64,000 nt of DNA. Origin: Ruminococcus sp. (GTDB lineage: Bacteria; Bacillota; Clostridia; Lachnospirales; Lachnospiraceae). The notes under the pieces were generated by a model, which worked only from the letters and a program-made list of their open reading frames with translations, did not search any database and was not told where the DNA came from. Where the stretch lies: positions 1-64,000 of the forward strand of contig JAMPIB010000002.1 in NCBI GenBank assembly GCA_023663085.1, read 5' to 3'. Numbering within the stretch: position 1 is the stretch's first letter; every line of letters begins with the position of its first letter. The translations under genes and the position numbers were made by a program. Of the stretch, positions 24,456 through 33,072 are shown piece after piece.

Positions 24456-26023
24456 TATTTATCATTCTGGCACTTTGTCAGTACGTCGCAGATATCTTCC
24501 AGACAATAAGGTTTGACAAGGTAACCATCTATCTGACTTAAGAACATATCTTCTTTTTCTTTATCGGGTATCTGTGCGGTCACGGCAACGATCGGCAGTC
24601 CGCAGTCCGGCCTGTCCATACAGCGGATCGTCTGAATGGTCTCCGCACCATCCTTATCCGGCATATTCATATCCATGAGGATGATATGATAATAGTGCAT
24701 CCCGGAACTTTCAAAGATCCTGATCGCTTCTGCCCCGTTATAAGCTTTGTCCGCGATCACGCCCAGCCTTTCCAGATATCTGCATATGATCTCCATATTG
24801 GCTTCTTCATCCTCCGCCACCAGAGCCCGTCTGATGAATCCCTGCCGTAAAAGTTCCGTACTCCGCTTTTTCTCCGCCGGTGGTGTGACGGATGTATACA
24901 GCACGTCATCCCCGTCCACCTCAAGTTCCACACAGACTATGGTGCCCGCTCCGGCATGACTGCTCATCACAATGCGCCCGTTCAGCAGTTCCACCATACG
25001 TTTAGTCAGCATCAGTCCCAGACCGCTGCCCTGACTTTCCCGCATCCGCTGCTCCCTTGCATACGCTTTCCACACATTGGAAAGAAATCCCGTCTCCATA
25101 CCGATTCCGGTATCCTCTACTTCCAGCAGAAGTTTTACCCGTTTTTCCTCCAGGTATGTCTCTGTGATACGACATTCCACTTTTCCGCCGCTATCCGTAT
25201 ATTTTATGGCATTCGATAACAGATTGATAAGGATATGCCATACCATATCCTTATTCAGATACAGGTATCGGTACACCGGCTCACCGGGATAAAACCGCAA
25301 GTCGATATCTCTTTCCCGTGCCGGGAGTCCGACTACTTTATACGGATACTGCACCAGATCCTGCAGGGTGACGGCCTCTATTTTAGTGACATGTGTGTCA
25401 CTTTCCAGCATGGAAATATCCAGCGCACTGTTCACCAGACGAAGCAGATGTTCCGCCGCATAAAAAGCGTTATCCAGATGAAGTTCCCTGTCCGTTTCTC
25501 CCAGTCTGAAAATAGCGAGGCTGCCATGGATGCTCTGGAGCGAGGTTCTGATCTCATGGGCGAAATAAGCAACGTGTGCGCGCAGACGCTCCGCTTCTTT
25601 GGCTGCAGCAGCTCCCGCCTCTTTTCCCTGCTCCTGCCCCTCTTTAGCGCCTGCTAAGGCAGATCCTGTGATATCTTCGCATAAGCCGATGATCGTCTCT
25701 TCTTTTGCACCGTAAAAAAACACCATCTTTTTATCATAAACAGATTCCTGTATCTTCAATCTGAAAAAAATCGTATACTTTTTCTCTGCTTCTAAACCGC
25801 TCAGGATCCTGATCAGTTTCATATTCCGCATAAACGCATCCTTACTGCCGCAGATCATACTTTTCATACCATGTAGAAATGTTTCAAACTTTCCCCGATC
25901 GGGCAGGAAATACGGGATATCCTTTTTCTCCGAATACTTCCGATACATGCTTTTTCCGATATCAATATCTATTATAAAGTCAAAAAAATCTTCCGTCAAA
26001 ACGGATCTCAGCCAGTCTTCCAT
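24455..26023 (-). CDS. Hybrid histidine kinase, soluble
   Basis: This 522-residue protein has a PAS-like N-terminal region of about 120 residues, a short Ala/Glu-rich coiled linker, HisKA with H156 (AYFAHEIRTSL), HATPase (LLSNAIKYTD N box, EDTGIGM, GSGLGL), and a C-terminal receiver with D451 (MDMNMPDKDG). No membrane segment is seen. I place the start at 26023 (MEDWLRSVL), because the longer frame overlaps the cation-efflux gene. There is no Shine-Dalgarno there, and a strong sigma-A -10 box lies only 6 bases upstream, so the mRNA may be leaderless. Confidence 0.85.
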   Translation of the reverse strand: MEDWLRSVLTEDFFDFIIDIDIGKSMYRKYSEKKDIPYFLPDRGKFETFLHGMKSMICGSKDAFMRNMKLIRILSGLEAEKKYTIFFRLKIQESVYDKKMVFFYGAKEETIIGLCEDITGSALAGAKEGQEQGKEAGAAAAKEAERLRAHVAYFAHEIRTSLQSIHGSLAIFRLGETDRELHLDNAFYAAEHLLRLVNSALDISMLESDTHVTKIEAVTLQDLVQYPYKVVGLPARERDIDLRFYPGEPVYRYLYLNKDMVWHILINLLSNAIKYTDSGGKVECRITETYLEEKRVKLLLEVEDTGIGMETGFLSNVWKAYAREQRMRESQGSGLGLMLTKRMVELLNGRIVMSSHAGAGTIVCVELEVDGDDVLYTSVTPPAEKKRSTELLRQGFIRRALVAEDEEANMEIICRYLERLGVIADKAYNGAEAIRIFESSGMHYYHIILMDMNMPDKDGAETIQTIRCMDRPDCGLPIVAVTAQIPDKEKEDMFLSQIDGYLVKPYCLEDICDVLTKCQNDK

Positions 26024-26029
26024 AAGATT

Positions 26030-26057
26030 ATTATATAGAACTGTACAATGAATGCAA
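26030..26057 (-). promoter_or_regulatory. Sigma-A promoter giving a possibly leaderless mRNA
   Basis: TTGCAT (26052-26057), 16 bases, TATAAT (26030-26035) on the minus strand. Only AATCTT separates the -10 box from the hybrid-kinase ATG, so transcription would begin at or within a base or two of the start codon. Confidence 0.65.
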
Positions 26058-26120
26058 GAGAAAATGCCGCAATTTCGATAAATTGCGACATTTTTCGACA
26101 AATTTCTTAATATATTGACC

Positions 26121-27224
26121 TTAATCGCTAAAATCATTATCCAGAACGGCATGAAACCTATATTGCGGATAACTCTCAGACATGTTTTTTATGATCTCAT
26201 CCCGGATCTGTATCTTTCTTTTTGACTTAAAATCAATGATCAAGTCAAATGAAACCTCCATTTTCCCGCTGTCCACATAAAAACCGTGCATCTGTAAAAC
26301 TTCGGGATAATCCCCGGTCAATCCGTTCAGCTTTTCCTTCATCTGCGCATACAGACTGTCGGTCGTATTGGAAGCATACAAGCCTATCGTCAGCAAAATA
26401 CCGTAATTCATATAGATATCTTCCATGATACTCCGGAATAATCCGTGCAATTCCCTGGCCGTCAGATCATCCGCGACCTCCACATGAACGGAACCGATGA
26501 TGCGTTCCGGCCCGTATCGGTGAAGTATCAGATCATATGCACCGTTTATCTGCGGATATCCGGCAATATGCTGTTTCACGCTGATGGATAAACTGCTGTC
26601 CACCCTTGCGCCAATGATCCCGCTTAAGCTTTCCAACAGGATCTCTATACCGGCCTTAAAGATGATTATGGCAATGATAACGCCCAGCCAGCCCTCAATA
26701 CTGACATGAAATAATAAACTGACAACTGCCGCCGCCAATGTAGACAGGGAAATGGCGGAATCCAGCATCCCATCCGTTCCCGACGCGACCAACGACTCTG
26801 AATGATATTTTTCTCCCTGTTTTTTGACATACCGGCCGAGTACAAATTTTATGACCACAGCTATGGCGATCAGGATCATGGACATAGTCGTATAATCTGC
26901 GCTCACCGGGTGAAAAACTTTATCGAGCGACTCTTTAAAAGATGTCAGTCCCGCCAGTAAGACAATGACTGCAATTGTAACAGAACTGACATATTCGATC
27001 TGACCATAACCGTACGGATGCTTTTTATCCGGCGCCTTTCCGGCGAGTTTCGTTCCCACAATGGTAATAACGGAAGATAACACGTCGCTTAAGTTGTTCA
27101 CCGCATCCATGATAATTGCGATAGAACCGGTAACGACTCCTGTAAAAGATTTGAGCATGACCAATAACAGATTGATCACGATCCCCACCATACTGATCTG
27201 AATGATCTTTTTACTGCGTTCCAT
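26121..27224 (-). CDS. Cation diffusion facilitator transporter
   Basis: CDF proteins export Zn, Fe, Mn or related divalent cations in exchange for protons. The 367-residue protein has six predicted membrane segments between about residues 10 and 205. The metal-site pattern in TM2 appears as IIMDAVNNLSDVL, and TM5 as SLVASGTDGMLDSAISL, so the usual HxxxD pairs are altered (N/D and G/D), as in the manganese/iron-like subgroup. A C-terminal cytoplasmic ferredoxin-like domain follows. The ATG at 27224 has AAAGGAG 6 bases upstream. It follows the MarR-type gene by 19 bases and may be part of that stress operon. Confidence 0.9.
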   Translation of the reverse strand: MERSKKIIQISMVGIVINLLLVMLKSFTGVVTGSIAIIMDAVNNLSDVLSSVITIVGTKLAGKAPDKKHPYGYGQIEYVSSVTIAVIVLLAGLTSFKESLDKVFHPVSADYTTMSMILIAIAVVIKFVLGRYVKKQGEKYHSESLVASGTDGMLDSAISLSTLAAAVVSLLFHVSIEGWLGVIIAIIIFKAGIEILLESLSGIIGARVDSSLSISVKQHIAGYPQINGAYDLILHRYGPERIIGSVHVEVADDLTARELHGLFRSIMEDIYMNYGILLTIGLYASNTTDSLYAQMKEKLNGLTGDYPEVLQMHGFYVDSGKMEVSFDLIIDFKSKRKIQIRDEIIKNMSESYPQYRFHAVLDNDFSD

Positions 27225-27243
27225 GGCTTTCTCCTTTCCGCCA

Positions 27244-27681
27244 TCAGGACAATCCATTTAACAGCTTATACAAAAGAGAGTATAGCTGCCGTGCGTCCTG
27301 CGGCTCCATGCTCACACAGGCTCCCAGACTTTCAGGGATATGCAGCGCCTGCTTTTTCAGGTCTTCCCCTTTCTGCGTGATAGAAACAAGCAAAATACGT
27401 TCATCCTCTTTGGAACGCCGGCGCAGTACGTAATTCTTTTCTTCCAGTTTCTTTAGAAGCGGTGTGAGCGTACCGGAATCCAGATACAGGTATTTTCCAA
27501 GCTCGCTGACCGTCACTTCTTTTCGTTCCCACATTACCATCATCGCTATATACTGGGTGTATGTGAGATCAAGTTTATCCAGATACGGCTTATATCTCCT
27601 GATCACTTCCTTGGAACAGGCATAGAGCGGAAAACACAACTGGTTTTCCAGTTTCAGGTTCTCATAATTATTATCCGGCAT
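27244..27681 (-). CDS. OhrR-like MarR-family peroxide sensor
   Basis: OhrR proteins are repressors released from DNA when a reactive N-terminal cysteine is oxidised by organic peroxides. This 145-residue protein has the OhrR signature NQLCFPLYA with Cys16 in the sensing position and a second Cys at 22. The winged-helix region (VTVSELGKYLYLDSGTLTPLLKKLEE) and the DER wing (SKEDERILL) are typical. It lies directly downstream of two glutathione peroxidase genes whose promoter overlaps an OhrR-type box at 29088-29102. That supports autoregulation and control of the peroxidases. The start at 27681 has AGGAG upstream. Confidence 0.88.
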   Translation of the reverse strand: MPDNNYENLKLENQLCFPLYACSKEVIRRYKPYLDKLDLTYTQYIAMMVMWERKEVTVSELGKYLYLDSGTLTPLLKKLEEKNYVLRRRSKEDERILLVSITQKGEDLKKQALHIPESLGACVSMEPQDARQLYSLLYKLLNGLS

Positions 27682-27724
27682 CTTAATATAGCTCCTTGTA
27701 TCATTATCTTTCCTGTCTTTACAC

Positions 27725-28552
27725 TCACGCGCGCATTCTTTTGCGCTGTTCTTCATAGGCCGCCCGGCAGGCTTTGGCAAGCTGATCTGCACAGGATGTC
27801 GGTCTGCGTCCGCAGAGCACGCCCGATAGTTTTTCCTCGATCTCTTCTACCGTCCAGCCATCCACAAGCCGCGGTATCGCTTTCAGATTCCCGTTACAGC
27901 CTCCGGTAAAAGAAATATTCGTGATCACATTGCCATCGATATTCAATTTTATCTCACTGGAGCAGGTATCGTGCGTCTTATATGTATATTCCATGACATT
28001 TTTTTGTTTTAACAGGTTTACGATCTTCTCCTCTACGACCGCCATATCCGCAGTCGGTTCAAAACGCTCTGTCACGTTTCCTTCACGGTCAATCAAAAAC
28101 TTGGTAAAATTCCATTTGATATCGCTGGTATCGGCATAACCAGGATCTGTCCTTTCCAAAGCGCTTTCCAGCATGGGTGTCAAGGGATGTTCCGGATCGA
28201 ATCCGGCAAAACTTTTCTGAGATTTCAGATAAGTATAAAGCGGTATCTCCCCCTCACCGTTTACTTCGATCTTGGAAAAAATGGGAAACGTGATGCCGTA
28301 TCGGGAATCACAAAAACTGGCGATCTCTTCGTTTGTCCCCGGCGCCTGATGTCCGAACTGGTTGCAGGGAAAATCCAGAATAACAAAGCCGTCCTGACCA
28401 TATTTTTCATAAAGATCCTGCAAGCCGTCGTATTGCGGCGTAAAACCGCACTCTGTCGCGGAATTAATAACCAGCAGCACTTTTCCGGCATAGTCTTTTA
28501 AAGATACTTCAGCGCCATTTGTGTCTTCTACGGTAAAATCATAAATATTCAT
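27725..28552 (-). CDS. Glutathione-peroxidase-like protein fused to a TSCPD domain
   Basis: Residues 1-182 are a complete thiol peroxidase of the glutathione peroxidase family, with peroxidatic C35 (SATECGFTPQY), FPCNQFG at 61-67 and WNFTKF near 147. Residues 187-275 match the small TSCPD domain (THDTCSSEI, SFTGGCNGNL, then CGRRPTSCADQLA), known as a free-standing protein and as the C-terminal part of some ribonucleotide reductases. The frame is open across the junction, and M187 marks where a separate gene would start, but there is no ribosome binding site there. The TSCPD cysteines may act as a redox or metal partner. A shorter, unfused paralogue lies 16 bases upstream. Confidence 0.88.
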   Translation of the reverse strand: MNIYDFTVEDTNGAEVSLKDYAGKVLLVINSATECGFTPQYDGLQDLYEKYGQDGFVILDFPCNQFGHQAPGTNEEIASFCDSRYGITFPIFSKIEVNGEGEIPLYTYLKSQKSFAGFDPEHPLTPMLESALERTDPGYADTSDIKWNFTKFLIDREGNVTERFEPTADMAVVEEKIVNLLKQKNVMEYTYKTHDTCSSEIKLNIDGNVITNISFTGGCNGNLKAIPRLVDGWTVEEIEEKLSGVLCGRRPTSCADQLAKACRAAYEEQRKRMRA

Positions 28553-28568
28553 ATGGATATCCTCTCTT

Positions 28569-29042
28569 TCATAATAAACCTTTTATCTGTTCCTCGATCT
28601 TCTCCGGCGTCACTGTCGGCGCGAAACGCTCCAGTACATTCCCGCTTCTGTCAACCAGAAACTTCGTAAAATTCCATTTGATATTGTTACCCATTACACC
28701 CTTTTTCTGCGATTTTAAGAACGTATACAACGGCTCTTCACCCGCTCCGTTTACCTCGATCTTTTTAAACTGCGGAAAGGTCACGCCATAGCGCGACTGG
28801 CAAAAACTTGTGATCTCTTCATCACTTCCGGGCGCCTGATGTCCGAACTGATTACAGGGAAAATCCAGAATCTCCAGGCCCTGCGCATGATATTTATCAT
28901 ACAGATCCTGCAGCCCGTCATATTGTGGGGTAAAGCCGCATCCTGTCGCCGTGTTGACGATCAGAAGCACTTTGTCCCGGTAATCAGCGAGAGAAACTTC
29001 GCTGCCATCCTGCGCTTTTACATGGTAATCGTAGATACTCAT
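28569..29042 (-). CDS. Glutathione-peroxidase-like thiol peroxidase
   Basis: This 157-residue enzyme reduces hydroperoxides, probably with thioredoxin as donor as in other bacterial Cys-type members. The catalytic Cys lies in TATGCGFTPQY, followed by FPCNQFG and KWNFTKF. It lacks the extra 30 residues (FAGFDPEHPL region) present in the downstream paralogue, so the tandem copies differ in the loop as well as in the C-terminal fusion. I chose ATG 29042, since AAAGGAGG lies 9 bases upstream; ATG 29051 would overlap that site. It is the first gene after the OhrR-controlled promoter. Confidence 0.92.
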   Translation of the reverse strand: MSIYDYHVKAQDGSEVSLADYRDKVLLIVNTATGCGFTPQYDGLQDLYDKYHAQGLEILDFPCNQFGHQAPGSDEEITSFCQSRYGVTFPQFKKIEVNGAGEEPLYTFLKSQKKGVMGNNIKWNFTKFLVDRSGNVLERFAPTVTPEKIEEQIKGLL

Positions 29043-29074
29043 ACGTTTCATCCTCCTTTTGATTGTTTTAAATT

Positions 29075-29125
29075 AAATTGCATAAAATATAATTTGATTG
29101 TATGCAATTTATTTCAGATTGTCAA
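29075..29125 (-). promoter_or_regulatory. Sigma-A promoter with OhrR-type operator
   Basis: The minus strand has TTGACA (29120-29125), 17 bases, TACAAT (29097-29102). Positions 29088-29102 read TACAATCAAATTATA, 12 of 14 matches to the known OhrR box TACAATT-N-AATTGTA, and it covers the -10 element. A second, perfect dyad (AAATTGCATA at 29075-29084 with TATGCAATTT at 29101-29110) surrounds it. Repressor binding here would block the peroxidase operon. Confidence 0.75.
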
Positions 29126-29144
29126 CACTCAATCGGAAAATTTT

Positions 29145-30278
29145 TTATGGAATGTTCCTCTTTGTTTTAGGCCAGCCGCCCTCTATCTTCCTTTTCAGCT
29201 CGTCAAGCGGCTTTAATCCGCCAAGCGCATCATAGGCCGCAACGCAGGAGGCGCCCGTTGCCGCCGCCAGATGCATACATTCTTCCAGGGATCCGCCGTT
29301 TAGCATGGCTGTTAAAAACGCCGCGATGCTGGTATCGCCCGCACCGGTTCCCGATAAGACTTTCTCTGGGACATAAGAAGATTCAAAGCCCTCTTTTTCC
29401 ATCCAGTCCTCTATGCAGATCCCTGCTGTCTGTGCCAGTTCCTGTAATGCATCCCGGCCTGCCGCGCAGTAATACATGCCCGCCGCGCCGCATTTAATTA
29501 AAAGCACCTTAGCCCCCAGTTCCATACACATTCCGGCTAACGGTCTCACATCGCATTCTATATCGAGTACCTCTGTCATGTCTTTGCCTGCGGCTCTTTT
29601 TTCCCACTCCGCAAATCTGGGCCGGTCGAGCATAAAACAGAGTTCCTCCACGCTGGGCATAAAAAAATCGACATAAGGTATCACTTTCGTTAAAATCTGT
29701 TTCCAGTCCGCCCTGCCCGCTTCTGAACCGGCATCCACAGCCGCCATATCCAGAGATGTCGCGCATCCTGCCTGCTTTGCTTTCCTAAAAACCGCCAACA
29801 GCTCGTCTCCGTTATTTTCATACATGGAACGCATCAGCGGCGGATAACCGAAGTGAAAGAGAGACGCCTGCTCCAACGCCTCCATCGATATATCTTCCGC
29901 GCAGAAGGTGTGGTTCGCACCGGGATTGTGCAGAAAAATCCGGTCAATCCCCGGCATGGCCAGCACTACGGAATAAGAGGTAGACTCTTTATCCGAACGT
30001 ATCATGCCATCAGCCGCCCCGTACTTTTGCAGTATCGTTAAGATCATGTCGCCGAAAGCATCTTCGCCAGTTTTTCCCATCAAAGACACATCCGCTCCGA
30101 GTATCTTCATCGCCAGACCGGTGTTGGCAACCGCTCCGCCGGTATGCACGTCAGCCTCGCCCATTTCAATTAATTTACCCGGCTGTAACAGTTCGGAAAT
30201 ATCGTTTATTTTTTTCTCCGGAAAAACCGGGGTGATATCCAGACATATGTGTCCGGCGACGATTACTTTTTTGTTCAT
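29145..30278 (-). CDS. PfkB-family carbohydrate kinase
   Basis: Ribokinase/PfkB enzymes phosphorylate sugars or nucleosides. The 377-residue protein has signature 1 (HTGGAVANTGLAMKILGADV near residue 45) and signature 2 with the catalytic Asp (SGTGAGDTSIAAFL near 314). It is longer than the usual 300-330 residues because of an insertion around residues 205-245 (DRPRFAEWEKRAAG). No transport or pathway gene lies nearby, so the substrate cannot be inferred. Confidence 0.9.
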   Translation of the reverse strand: MNKKVIVAGHICLDITPVFPEKKINDISELLQPGKLIEMGEADVHTGGAVANTGLAMKILGADVSLMGKTGEDAFGDMILTILQKYGAADGMIRSDKESTSYSVVLAMPGIDRIFLHNPGANHTFCAEDISMEALEQASLFHFGYPPLMRSMYENNGDELLAVFRKAKQAGCATSLDMAAVDAGSEAGRADWKQILTKVIPYVDFFMPSVEELCFMLDRPRFAEWEKRAAGKDMTEVLDIECDVRPLAGMCMELGAKVLLIKCGAAGMYYCAAGRDALQELAQTAGICIEDWMEKEGFESSYVPEKVLSGTGAGDTSIAAFLTAMLNGGSLEECMHLAAATGASCVAAYDALGGLKPLDELKRKIEGGWPKTKRNIP

Positions 30279-30322
30279 GAGTCCCTCACTTACTCCACTA
30301 TTTCATTTGTTCTTAATATACC

Positions 30323-31456
30323 TCACTTCTCCATCTCCCGTTTCAGTTCCATTGGCATACTTCTCGGCCCGCGTACCGCATACACGCCGAATTGTTTGAT
30401 CTTTTCAAATGACCATACGCCCGGCTTGTACTTTTCTATAAGTTTCACGCTCATCGCCTGCTTCACGGTCAGATTTTTATCCGAAAAATCATAGGGCATA
30501 TCCACTTCTATCGCCTCGCACTTATACATGATGGACGAATACGGCGCCGCCACATACATATAAATGATATCGCCGACATGGATATCGCTGCTCTGTTTCC
30601 AGGTCACGATATCAGATTCCTCGAAAGCGCCGACCACATCATAATATTTAGGATTGGCCGGAATGATCCAGTTTTTTATCCCGGTACGTTTTGATTTTCT
30701 TTTCTGCATCTCTCCGGCTTTGGAAATACCAAGCATACGATGGATCTGCATTTCTGAAACGCCCGGATAATGCTTTTTCATATGTCCGGCTATCCGTCCC
30801 CACGACTGCGCAGGGTCTTCTTTGTAAGCGGAAGTTACATGCTCATACCCCCATAAGTGTTCCGGTGTGGAATACACGGCGATAGACCAGCCATAGCTTT
30901 CGCCTTTCTTATTTTTCCTCTGCCGGAAATCTCTCATGCAAAGATACAGTTTCATTTCCAGATCGGTGATGATCCCCTCAAAGTTTTTCTCTCCGCCTTT
31001 GCCAAAACCGGCATTTTGTTTTACCTCGAATGAATATAACTCCGCATCCGCATTTTTTTCCGCAAAAAGATCCATGATCTTCTTCTGGCGCATGGAGGCT
31101 TTCTCGTCATCCCACAGGGCGTCGAAGTCGTATCCATCCCTGCGGTAATTGACAAAATACGGAATCCACTCTCTGGAAATGAATCCGGCCTTTTTATCAA
31201 AAAATTTCCCGTAGGCGATCTGTCCGCCGCCGGCAATGATCTCCCTCCATTCCCAGGGGTCGCGTCTGACATCTCCGCTCCACCAGTAATCCGGCACAGT
31301 CCGTTCTTCTAATGAGAACCCCGGAATATCGTTTTTAAATAACGGCAGAAAGCCGACCTCGTTAATATAGGTCATTGCTTCTTCTACCGTATGTATGCAC
31401 GCCGGATCATCCTCACAGACACCGTGCATGATCCATGTACCGGATTCATTGGCCAT
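30323..31456 (-). CDS. AlkZ-related protein with C-terminal EVE/PUA-like domain
   Basis: The first 240 residues resemble the AlkZ-related family (winged-helix DNA glycosylase relatives). Landmarks include PDYWWSGDVRRDPWEWRE, IAYGKFFDKKAGFISREWIPYF and NYRRDGYDFDALWDD. Residues 260-377 look like an EVE/PUA-like nucleotide-binding domain (NWIIPANPKYYDV, then VGDIIYMYVAAPYSSIMYKC). EVE domains bind modified bases in DNA. The fusion suggests a nucleic-acid surveillance or base-removal role; this is inference. Its start overlaps the YunG gene by 11 bases, so the two are co-expressed. Confidence 0.72.
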   Translation of the reverse strand: MANESGTWIMHGVCEDDPACIHTVEEAMTYINEVGFLPLFKNDIPGFSLEERTVPDYWWSGDVRRDPWEWREIIAGGGQIAYGKFFDKKAGFISREWIPYFVNYRRDGYDFDALWDDEKASMRQKKIMDLFAEKNADAELYSFEVKQNAGFGKGGEKNFEGIITDLEMKLYLCMRDFRQRKNKKGESYGWSIAVYSTPEHLWGYEHVTSAYKEDPAQSWGRIAGHMKKHYPGVSEMQIHRMLGISKAGEMQKRKSKRTGIKNWIIPANPKYYDVVGAFEESDIVTWKQSSDIHVGDIIYMYVAAPYSSIMYKCEAIEVDMPYDFSDKNLTVKQAMSVKLIEKYKPGVWSFEKIKQFGVYAVRGPRSMPMELKREMEK

Positions 31457-31889
31457 TGAAATCCCCTCTTTTCTGCAGTTCCTTTTTCAGATATTCATAC
31501 CGCAAACGTTTTTCTTCTTTGGCAAAATGTGTCTCTCTTGACTGTACGGGGTTATTCTCATATGAAAGCGCCTCATCCCCGAACTGCTCGCTTGTCAGGT
31601 CGAATACGCAGCCTCCTGCAACATTATAACAATGATAATTGCCATCCGGCCGCAGAATACCATAAACTTCTCCGCCGAAAATATCCTGCGCCAGAAAGGC
31701 TGTGATAGAGCACTGTCCCAGCGTTCTGTTCTCTTTAGACCAGTTCTCCCTCATTCTCGGTGCGCAGGTATCCGCACACCATATCTGCGAAAGCAGATCG
31801 TATAAATGTCTGGGGTTTCGTATCTGTTCATATCCGGCCAGGGCAGGCACATCGGCCCCTTCCCAGCCGTAAAATCTGTATTCTTTCAT
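31446..31889 (-). CDS. YunG-family protein
   Basis: The 147-residue protein matches the YunG family of unknown function. Key segments are WSKENRTLGQCSITAFLAQD, GGEVYGILRPDGNYHCYN and the VFDLTSEQFG core. The family has conserved Cys, His and Asp residues that look like a transglutaminase- or NlpC-type triad (the Cys in GQCSITA, the His in NYHCYN, the Asp in FDLTSEQF). I note this as a pattern only. It is followed by the AlkZ-related gene with an 11-base overlap. It has GGAG upstream of the ATG. Confidence 0.75.
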   Translation of the reverse strand: MKEYRFYGWEGADVPALAGYEQIRNPRHLYDLLSQIWCADTCAPRMRENWSKENRTLGQCSITAFLAQDIFGGEVYGILRPDGNYHCYNVAGGCVFDLTSEQFGDEALSYENNPVQSRETHFAKEEKRLRYEYLKKELQKRGDFNGQ

Positions 31890-32004
31890 TTTGACCGCTC
31901 CGTTCTTATTCAGTAATGTTATTATATGCTATCGCCGCCGCTTTTACAAGATTGCGCTCTGCTTATATGAGTATCAGATCTTTTCTGCGCAGTAAGATGT
32001 GATT

Positions 32005-32975
32005 TTACACAAATAACTCCGCCAGCGGGATATGTTCTATATCCGGGGCATCCATCTTCTCCATTCCGGCCCTTGTTATAAACACATACTAGGCGCTGTC
32101 TTCTTAACAACCTCCATCTGCATCAGCTTATCTAATATATCAATGAGGGTCGGCCCGCTTGAAACATGCGACTGCGACAAAATATCGCTGTATCTGGAAT
32201 ATCCCCTGGCCAACGCCGCGAAAGTTTCATTTGCATTCACAATCTTAGATAATTCGCCCTTAAAGTACATGGGAACTTCATTTTCCAGTCTTGCGCCGGG
32301 TGAAGCGATCAGCTCTATGATATTTTCCTTTACAGACTTTGTATCATCCACCTGTTTATTATAATGAGGGATCCCGCCAAAAACAGAATAGATCCTGACC
32401 TTATCTTCATCAGAAAATCCCGGATAAAACAGGGCAGACTCGAAGTAATCCATGGGTTTCAGATCAATGACCAGATCTGCTCTTCCAAATAATGGATTGG
32501 AATGTTCGATCAACGACCGCATAACCTCCACATAGGAACCGAGAATGATAAGCGTAAGCTTTGACTTTTCTCTATACTTATCGATCAGTGATTGCAGAAT
32601 GCTGTCAAGTCCTTTTACATTCTCTCTTAAATAGGGATATTCATCCAATACCACTACCATTTTCTTCTGGAAAGCCAGTTTACATAAATATTCTAACGTC
32701 TCCTCGATCCCTGTATATCCAAATCTGGGTAGATTTAAAGTTTCCGATATAACGCCGCAAAAGCTTTCAACATTGCTCTGTTCTGTGGTCTGTCTGCATT
32801 CATAATATATACTTGTTATTCCTGAACGCTGTATCGTAGTTTTGACCAGTTCGCTTTTTCCAACCCGCCTTCGGCCATAGATAAGTACCAGACGAAGTTC
32901 TTCGGCCTTTATTTCTCTGTCGATTTTTTTAACTGTTCTTTTCTGCCAATAAATTTCATGTATTAGTTCGGTCAC
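32005..32975 (-). pseudogene. Broken ATPase of the archaeal-ATPase/DUF234 type
   Basis: The open frame (32076-32975, 299 residues) has Walker A GRRRVGKS (34-41) and Walker B VVVLDEYPYL (DE at 111-112). It ends abruptly after VVKKTAP, where intact members continue for about 150 residues. In another frame downstream, codons ending at 32005 read FITRAGMEKMDAPDIEHIPLAELFV, which resembles the usual family C-terminus. The middle part is therefore deleted with a frame change. The start would be a GTG with no ribosome binding site, so the 5' end may also be lost. Such ATPases usually have a restriction- or transport-like role that is not well defined. Confidence 0.7.
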
Positions 32976-33009
32976 GTCCGACTCGGTTATGGCCGAACTA
33001 ATTATTTGT

Positions 33010-33056
33010 TAAAAAAAGAACCAGACGGCGTATTTCCACCATTTGGTTCTTTCTTA
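33010..33056 (-). terminator. Terminator after lysS
   Basis: AAAGAACCA pairs with TGGTTCTTT, with a second short GG/CC stem inside, and the minus strand continues with seven T. It lies about 15 bases after the lysS stop. Confidence 0.8.
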
Positions 33057-33072
33057 TATCCGCATCCCGGAT

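Noticed and set aside
27725-27994. A separate TSCPD gene starting at M187 of the peroxidase fusion
   Set aside because: The frame is continuous and no ribosome binding site precedes the internal ATG, so I annotate one fused gene.
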